A stretch of DNA of 64,000 bases. It comes from Lolium rigidum. Lineage: Eukaryota; Streptophyta; Magnoliopsida; Poales; Poaceae. The stretch covers positions 222,727,837 to 222,791,836 of the forward strand of contig NC_061514.1 of assembly GCF_022539505.1 (NCBI RefSeq). The letters are read 5' to 3'. The translations under genes were made by a program, and so were the position numbers. Under the pieces are notes generated by a model. It did not search any database, had not been told where the DNA came from, and saw nothing but the letters and a program-made list of their open reading frames with translations. This document shows positions 59,265 through 64,000 of the stretch, in pieces; the stretch's first letter is position 1; each line of letters starts with the position of its first letter.

Positions 59265-59967
59265 TGTCGTCGTGGGGAACAGGACAGATGCCATAGGATG
59301 GATTAAGTTGGGGCCGAATGGACGCTAGAGGATTCGGGGGAGGGTTTGTGATTAGATGGGATGAACTTCCGGATGGTTTCATCCAGAACTTAGCCAAGGC
59401 TAGAGGTTGAAGAAGAAAGACATAAGGAAGAACTCGCTCTAGATCATCTTCTTTATTGATCTCCACAGGTTACAAGTTTGTGCTTACGGGATCTCTCCCT
59501 CTCTTCTCATCGCTCCCGAGTACGGGTGTGCCCCCTCTCCTTATATAGGGGAGAGGGTGGCTTACAGGGCAAGAAACCCTAATGGCATCTTTGACTAGAC
59601 AAACTACTTTACAAAGTTACTTTAATCATAGATGACACCGGAGTCTCCTTTAATCAGGGAGGCTGACGTCCTCCGGCTTCTTTGATCATCATCCTTCTCT
59701 TTATCGTCAGGCCCTCGTTTAAAGCTACTTTGCTTAGCTCATCTTTGTCCTCTAGCTCTGAAGAGAATCTTTGACCGATCTGCGACATGCTCTTCTTCCG
59801 GTAGTCCGGTGTCTTCTTTACCGGTTCGGTATACCCTCTTGGGGATACCGGCTTAGCTACTTAGCCAAACTCTTACCTTTGTGCTCCGGATGAACATTAA
59901 ACCGGTATCTTGATGGCTCGACCATCCGGTTTGGCATGCCTTTGGCATACGGGGTCATCCCCCAACA
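59265..59967 (-). repeat. Right C LTR
   Basis: 703 bases, homologous to 33560-34274 (715 bases), with many one-base losses. It is flanked by AAATA on both sides (59260-59264 and 59968-59972), so it looks locally like a solo LTR. Confidence 0.88.
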
Positions 59968-60051
59968 AAATAGCTTCGAGCACACACACAACGGCAACGA
60001 GAAAAGTACTTAGTTACACGGGACCGGAGTATGAGTGCCTTTTACCTTTCC

Positions 60052-60069
60052 TCCCCGGCAACGGCGCCG
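60052..60069 (-). other. Primer-binding site of A3 (variant)
   Basis: On the minus strand CGGCGCCGTTGCCGGGGA, with C for T at the first base as in A2, 10 bases inside the 5' LTR. Bases 59968-60051 are the A3 leader. Confidence 0.7.
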
Positions 60070-60079
60070 GAAAAGTGCT

Positions 60080-61561
60080 TGATGTCTACGGGTGCTTCTA
60101 TTCTTGTAGACGGTGTTGGGCCTCCAAGAGCGAGAGGTTTGTAGAACAGTAGCAAGTTTCCCTTAAGTGGATCACCCAAGGTTTATCGAACTCGGGGAGG
60201 AAGAGGTCAAAGATATCCCTCTCAAGCAACCACTGCAATCACGATACAAGAAGTCTCTTATGTCCCCAACACACCTAATACACTTGTCGGATGTATAGGT
60301 GCACTAGTTCGGCGAAGAGATAGTGAAATACAAGTAATATGGATGTATATGAGTGGTAATAGCAATCTGAATAAAATATGGCAGCGAGTAAACATGCAAC
60401 GAACGATAAATAAACGGAGTTTCGATGCTTGGAAGCAAGGCCTAGGGATCCTGCTTTCACTAGTGGACACTCTCAACAATGATCACATAATAGAACCACT
60501 CTACACTCTGTTGTTGGATGATGAACACCACTAATTGCGTAGGGCTACAAGAGCACCTCAATGCCGAAGTTAACAAGCTCCACAACATTTGATGTTCATA
60601 TCTAAATAACCTTAGAGTGCATGATAGATCATTGCAATTACACCAAGTACTAACATAGCATGCACACTGTCACCATCACACTATGAAGGAGGAATAGATC
60701 ACATCAATACTATCATAGCAATAATAAACTTCATAATCTACAAGAGATTACAATCATAACCTACGCCAAGTACTACATGATGCACACACTTGTCACCATT
60801 ACACCGTGGAGGAGGAATAGAGTACTTTAATAACATCACTAGAGTAACAAATAGATGAATAGTGATACAAAACTCATATGAATCTCAATCATGTAAGGCA
60901 GCTCATGAGATCATTGTATTGAAGTACATAGGAGAGAGGTTAACCACATAGCTACCGGTACAGCCCTTAGCCTCGAGGGAGAACTACTCCCTCCTCATGG
61001 GAGACAGCAGCGGTGATGAAGATGGCGGTGGTGTCGATGGAGAGGCCTTCCGGGGGCACTTCCCCGTCCCGGCGGCGTGCCGGAATAGAGACTCCTGTCC
61101 CCCAGATCTTGGCTTCGCGATGGCGGCGGCTGCGGAAGGTTTCTCGTACCGTGGCTTTTCCGTATCGAGGTTTTAGGCCAGGGACCTTTAAATAGGCGAA
61201 GAGGCGGAGTTGGAGGGCTGACGAGGTGGTGTCACAATAGGGGGGCGCGGGCCCTAGCCTGGCCGCGCCGCCCTATCATCTGGGCCCACCAGGGCTCCCC
61301 TCGAGTGGCTCTCGGGTGTTCGGAAGCTTCGTGGAAAAATAGGATGCTTGGGCGTTGATTTCGTCCGATTCGAGAATATTTCCTTACTAGGATTTCTGAA
61401 ACCAAAAACAGCAGAAAACAACAGCGGCCCTTCGGCATCTCGTCAATAGGTTAGTTCCGGAAAACGCATAATAATGACATATAATGTGTATAAAACATGT
61501 GAGTATCATCATAAAAGTAGCATGGAACATAAGAAATTATAGATACGTTTGGGACGTATCA
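60080..61561 (-). repeat. 5' LTR of A3
   Basis: 1482 bases, closely similar to 28660-30142. Differences are concentrated at CAG/CTG sites and short runs. Confidence 0.9.
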
Positions 61562-61864
61562 CACAACAGGGAAAGAGTTGAGGCTAGGGGCAGGTGGTAA
61601 AGGTCCGTGCAAGTTATGAGAAAAAGAACGTCGAGTGTTAACCGATCCCACTAAGATTGGCTTACTTCCCACAGCTTGCCGCTCTCTTTTTATTGATGAC
61701 ATCTTCTTCACTTCCTCCTTGACACTCTCATCCATCTCTTTCCGTCTTGTCACGACCCTTTCCTCTTCCGCCCATCCAACGAAAGTTCCTTGATCTAGAT
61801 CCTGGAGGAGCTCACGTACGCGACGCATTGCATAATCTTCTGAGGATGAACCTTGCGACGACAT
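61562..61864 (-). pseudogene. N-terminal part of B's post-pol ORF (split by A3)
   Basis: 101 codons start at ATG 61864 (MSSQGSSSEDYAMRRVRELL), hydrophilic, with a helical N-terminal part and a Lys/Glu-rich middle. It continues in phase at 28654, giving a protein of about 153 residues with a C-terminal coiled coil. The ORF lies in element sense, about 360 bases downstream of the pol stop, where some plant gypsy elements carry extra or env-like ORFs. I see no membrane segment, so env is unlikely. Function unknown. Confidence 0.7.
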
Positions 61865-61888
61865 CTGAACAGAAACAGGTCGAAACAA

Positions 61889-62227
61889 AACACGACGAGA
61901 AGACGATATACGGACCTCGGGGGGTCCGGGGGATTATATAACAAAAAAATTCACGACAAAAGGAAAGTACCAGGTCGAACCCGAGTGGGAGAGAGACTCC
62001 GAGGAGCTTGTCCCCATAAGGCGGCGCGGCCAGGGTGGGGCCGCGCCACCACATGGGGACGCGCCCTCGTGCGCCTCCTCCACTCCGATTCGATCTCGTA
62101 ATTTTTCATATTTTCTAAAAATAGCAAAAATATTGTTTGGAAAGTTAAACGCGGACTTTTTACTACCAAAACTGTTACCTATTCGAAGTCGAACTCTGTA
62201 GAACTATTTACTACCAAAACTGTTTAC
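61889..62227 (-). other. B spacer between pol and the downstream ORF
   Basis: No gene seen. A short imperfect duplication of ACTACCAAAACTGTT(T)ACCTATT occurs at about 62162-62185 and 62210-62233, at the pol end. Confidence 0.55.
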
Positions 62228-63479
62228 CTATTTCGGAGTCACCACTCGAATAACATCAACATCTTCATTATATGAATCTCCAGAAATATAATGTTTGAGT
62301 CTTTGTCCATTCACCACTTGTGTGGCATCATCTTTCAGCAAAGCAATTTTTATTTCCCCTGAACGATACACCTCCACAATGACATATGGTCCTTCCCATT
62401 TTGAGAGTAATTTCCCTGCAAAAAATCTAAGACAAGACCGATACAATAGGACTTTATCTCCAACATTAAATTCTCTTTTAATAATTCTTCTATCATGCCA
62501 TTTCTTAACTTTCTCCTTAAAAAGTTTAGCATTTTCATAAGCTTCACTTCTCCACTCATCTAAAGAACTCAATTGTAGCAATCTTTTCTTACCAGCAAGT
62601 TTAAAATCTTTATTAAGTTCTCTTACAGCCCAATAAGCTTTGTGCTCTAGTTCTAAAGGTAAATGAAAAGCTTTTCCATAAACCATTTTATAAGGAGACA
62701 TACCCATAGGATTTTTATAAGCAGTTCTATAAGCCCACAACGCTTCCTTCAACTTAATAGCCCAATTTTTCCTGGATTTATTAACAGTCTTTTGCAAGAT
62801 AGATTTAATTTCTCTATTTGATAATTCTACTTGCCCACTAGTTTGAGGATGATAAGCTGAAGCAATTCTATGATTAATACCATATTTAGCAAGACTTTTT
62901 CTAAAACCACCATGAATAAAATGAGAACCTCCATCAGTCATAAGATATCTAGGTACTCCAAACCTAGGAAAAATAACATCTAAAAGCATTTTTAAAGAGG
63001 TCTCACCATCAGCACTTTTTGTGGGTATGGCTTCCACCCATTTAGTAACATAATCGACAACAACAAGTATATGAGTGTTACCTTCTGAAGAAGGGAAAGG
63101 ACCCATGAAGTTAAATCCCCAACAATCAAATGGTTCAATAACAAGAGTATAATTCATAGGCATTTCATTGCGTCTAGAAATATTACCAACTCTTTGACAT
63201 TCACCACAAGATAAAATAAACTTTTGTTGCATCTTTAAAGAGAGTTGGCCAATAAAAACCTGACTGTAGAACCTTTTGTGCGGTTCTATCTCCAGCGTGA
63301 TGTCCTCCATAAACACTACCATGACACTTACTCAATATCTCTTGTTGTTCATATTCGGGGACACATCTTCGCATAACACCATCCACTCCTTCTTTATATA
63401 AGTGAGGGTCATCCCAAAAATAATGCCTCAAGTCATAAAAGAGTTTCCTCCTTTGCTGAGCTGAAAAGGTTGGAGGCAA
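62228..63479 (-). pseudogene. Integrase of element B
   Basis: The zinc-binding part is in one frame (CHGSVYGGHHAGDRTAQKV, 63479 to about 63220) and its last Cys pair (CGECQRVGNISRRN) in another, so there is a frameshift near 63220. The core has FNFMGPF, where relatives have DFMGPF: the first catalytic Asp is Asn here. The other two, D in LMTDGGSHF and E in SGQVELSN, are kept with 35 residues between them. A C-terminal KWEGPY motif is present, and pol ends at 62228. The GNISRRNEMP signature is one I associate with Athila-like grass elements. The frameshift and Asn change make this copy inactive. Confidence 0.87.
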
Positions 63480-63515
63480 GTAATTGGAAACAATAAAGTT
63501 AGCATAATCAGCATA

Positions 63516-64000
63516 CTAAGGACTATCTCGCGAGCTCACCTTTATTACAGCCAATTGTTCATTTGGAAAACTATCATTAACAGTAACAGGATCATAAGCA
63601 ATATTTTCCAATCTAGACAAATTATCGACAACAGGATTATCAGCACCTTTCCTATCTGCAATATGTAAATCAAATTCTTGCAAAAGAAGCACCCATCTAA
63701 TAAGCCTTGGCTTAGCATCTTTCTTTTCCATAAGGTACCTAATTGCAGCATGATCAATATGAATTGTGACTTTTGAATCAATAATATAAGGTCTAAACTT
63801 GTCACAAGCAAAAACTACAGCTAATAACTCTTTTTCAGTTGTAGCATAATTTCTTTGAGCAGCATCAAGAGTTTTACTAGCATAATGAATAACATAAAAC
63901 TTTTTATCTACTCGTTGTCCAAGAACAGCACCTACAGCAAAATCACTAGCATCACACATAATTTCAAAAGGTAAATTCCAATCAGGAGGTTCAACTACAG
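63516..64000 (-). pseudogene. RNase H region of B pol (continues past window)
   Basis: The frame includes [38 protein letters not shown] and [11 protein letters not shown], the RT-connected RNase H of gypsy elements. It is open from 64000 down to an in-frame TAG at 63518-63516, where relatives have Trp in DSPWYADYANF; the protein clearly continues beyond it toward the integrase. RT proper lies outside the window. Confidence 0.87.

Larger units (their letters stand above)
33560..59967 (-). mobile_element. Tat/Retand-like gypsy element C, nested in A3, rearranged right end
   Basis: C lies on the minus strand. Its 3' LTR (33560-34274) is preceded by AAATA (33555-33559). The internal domain runs from 34275 to about 58196 and contains, in element orientation, gag, protease, RT, RNase H, a second RNase H and integrase, then a spliced gene in the opposite direction. 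The expected 5' LTR is not directly next to the gag leader. Instead 1068 bases of A3 (58197-59264) intervene, followed by a C LTR (59265-59967) and AAATA (59968-59972). Two RNase H domains and an opposite-strand extra gene are features I associate with the Tat/Retand lineage. Confidence 0.85.
28660..61561 (-). mobile_element. Element A3 with nested elements
   Basis: A minus-strand family A element has LTRs at 28660-30142 (1483 bases) and 60080-61561 (1482 bases). Flanking 5-mers are CACAG (28655-28659) and CACAA (61562-61566), one mismatch, and the B reading frame joins in phase across them. Its internal domain occupies 30143-33559 and 59968-60079, with element C and a rearranged duplication between. 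Confidence 0.9.

Noticed and set aside
61559..61888. B's downstream ORF as an envelope gene
   Set aside because: No signal peptide or membrane segment in either half; it is a short hydrophilic coiled-coil protein.

Overview
This window is plant nuclear DNA, almost certainly from a Pooideae grass of the wheat, barley, oat or ryegrass group. It contains nested LTR retrotransposons with tRNA-Asp-type and tRNA-Met-type primer sites, a Cassandra element with a 5S-like LTR, a CACTA-type end and a Helitron. I found no intact ordinary host gene; the only host-derived coding sequence I recognise is a short calcium-dependent protein kinase fragment. Family letters (A, B, C, D, E, F) are local labels. 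Copies were matched by eye, not by database search.

Left part (1-11463). The window opens inside a Ty3/gypsy element (D, plus strand). Its 3' internal region carries a spliced, broken gene on the opposite strand with a Transposase_28-like (PF04195) domain. D's 3' LTR (2705-10734) is split by a solo LTR (E1, 2764-3642, TSD CCGGG) and by a complete non-autonomous element (A1, 3754-10336). D abuts a kinase fragment and the terminus of a CACTA-type transposon (to 11463).

Middle (11466-28659). A minus-strand Athila-like element (B) begins with its 3' LTR, which is split by a tandem A insertion of structure LTR-internal-LTR-internal-LTR (A2, 11743-25435) with one perfect TSD (GTACA). A Helitron (15572-17810) sits in the first internal domain, and the second internal domain preserves the empty site. 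B's internal region follows and ends inside a small coiled-coil ORF downstream of pol.

Nested block (28660-61561). A third A element (A3) interrupts that B ORF. Inside A3 lies a Tat/Retand-like element (C, minus strand) with decayed gag, protease, RT, two RNase H domains and integrase, plus an opposite-strand eight-exon gene with its own TATA box. Inside C lie a Cassandra element (34463-35229, TSD TTAAA), a solo A-type LTR (51767-53472, TSD CCCAG) and a four-LTR array (F, 39443-48774, TSD GAGCT) that splits exon 7 of the opposite-strand gene. The right edge of C is rearranged: 1.07 kb of A3 and a C LTR occur twice.

Right end (61567-64000). B resumes with the start of the coiled-coil ORF, then integrase and RNase H of its pol, running off the window.

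Most noteworthy: the two tandem LTR structures; the opposite-strand spliced gene seen in two families; and a roughly 250-residue A-family protein of unknown function with a PPxY motif and one membrane segment. Many copies also differ by indels at CAG/CTG trinucleotides, which may be partly a sequencing artefact.
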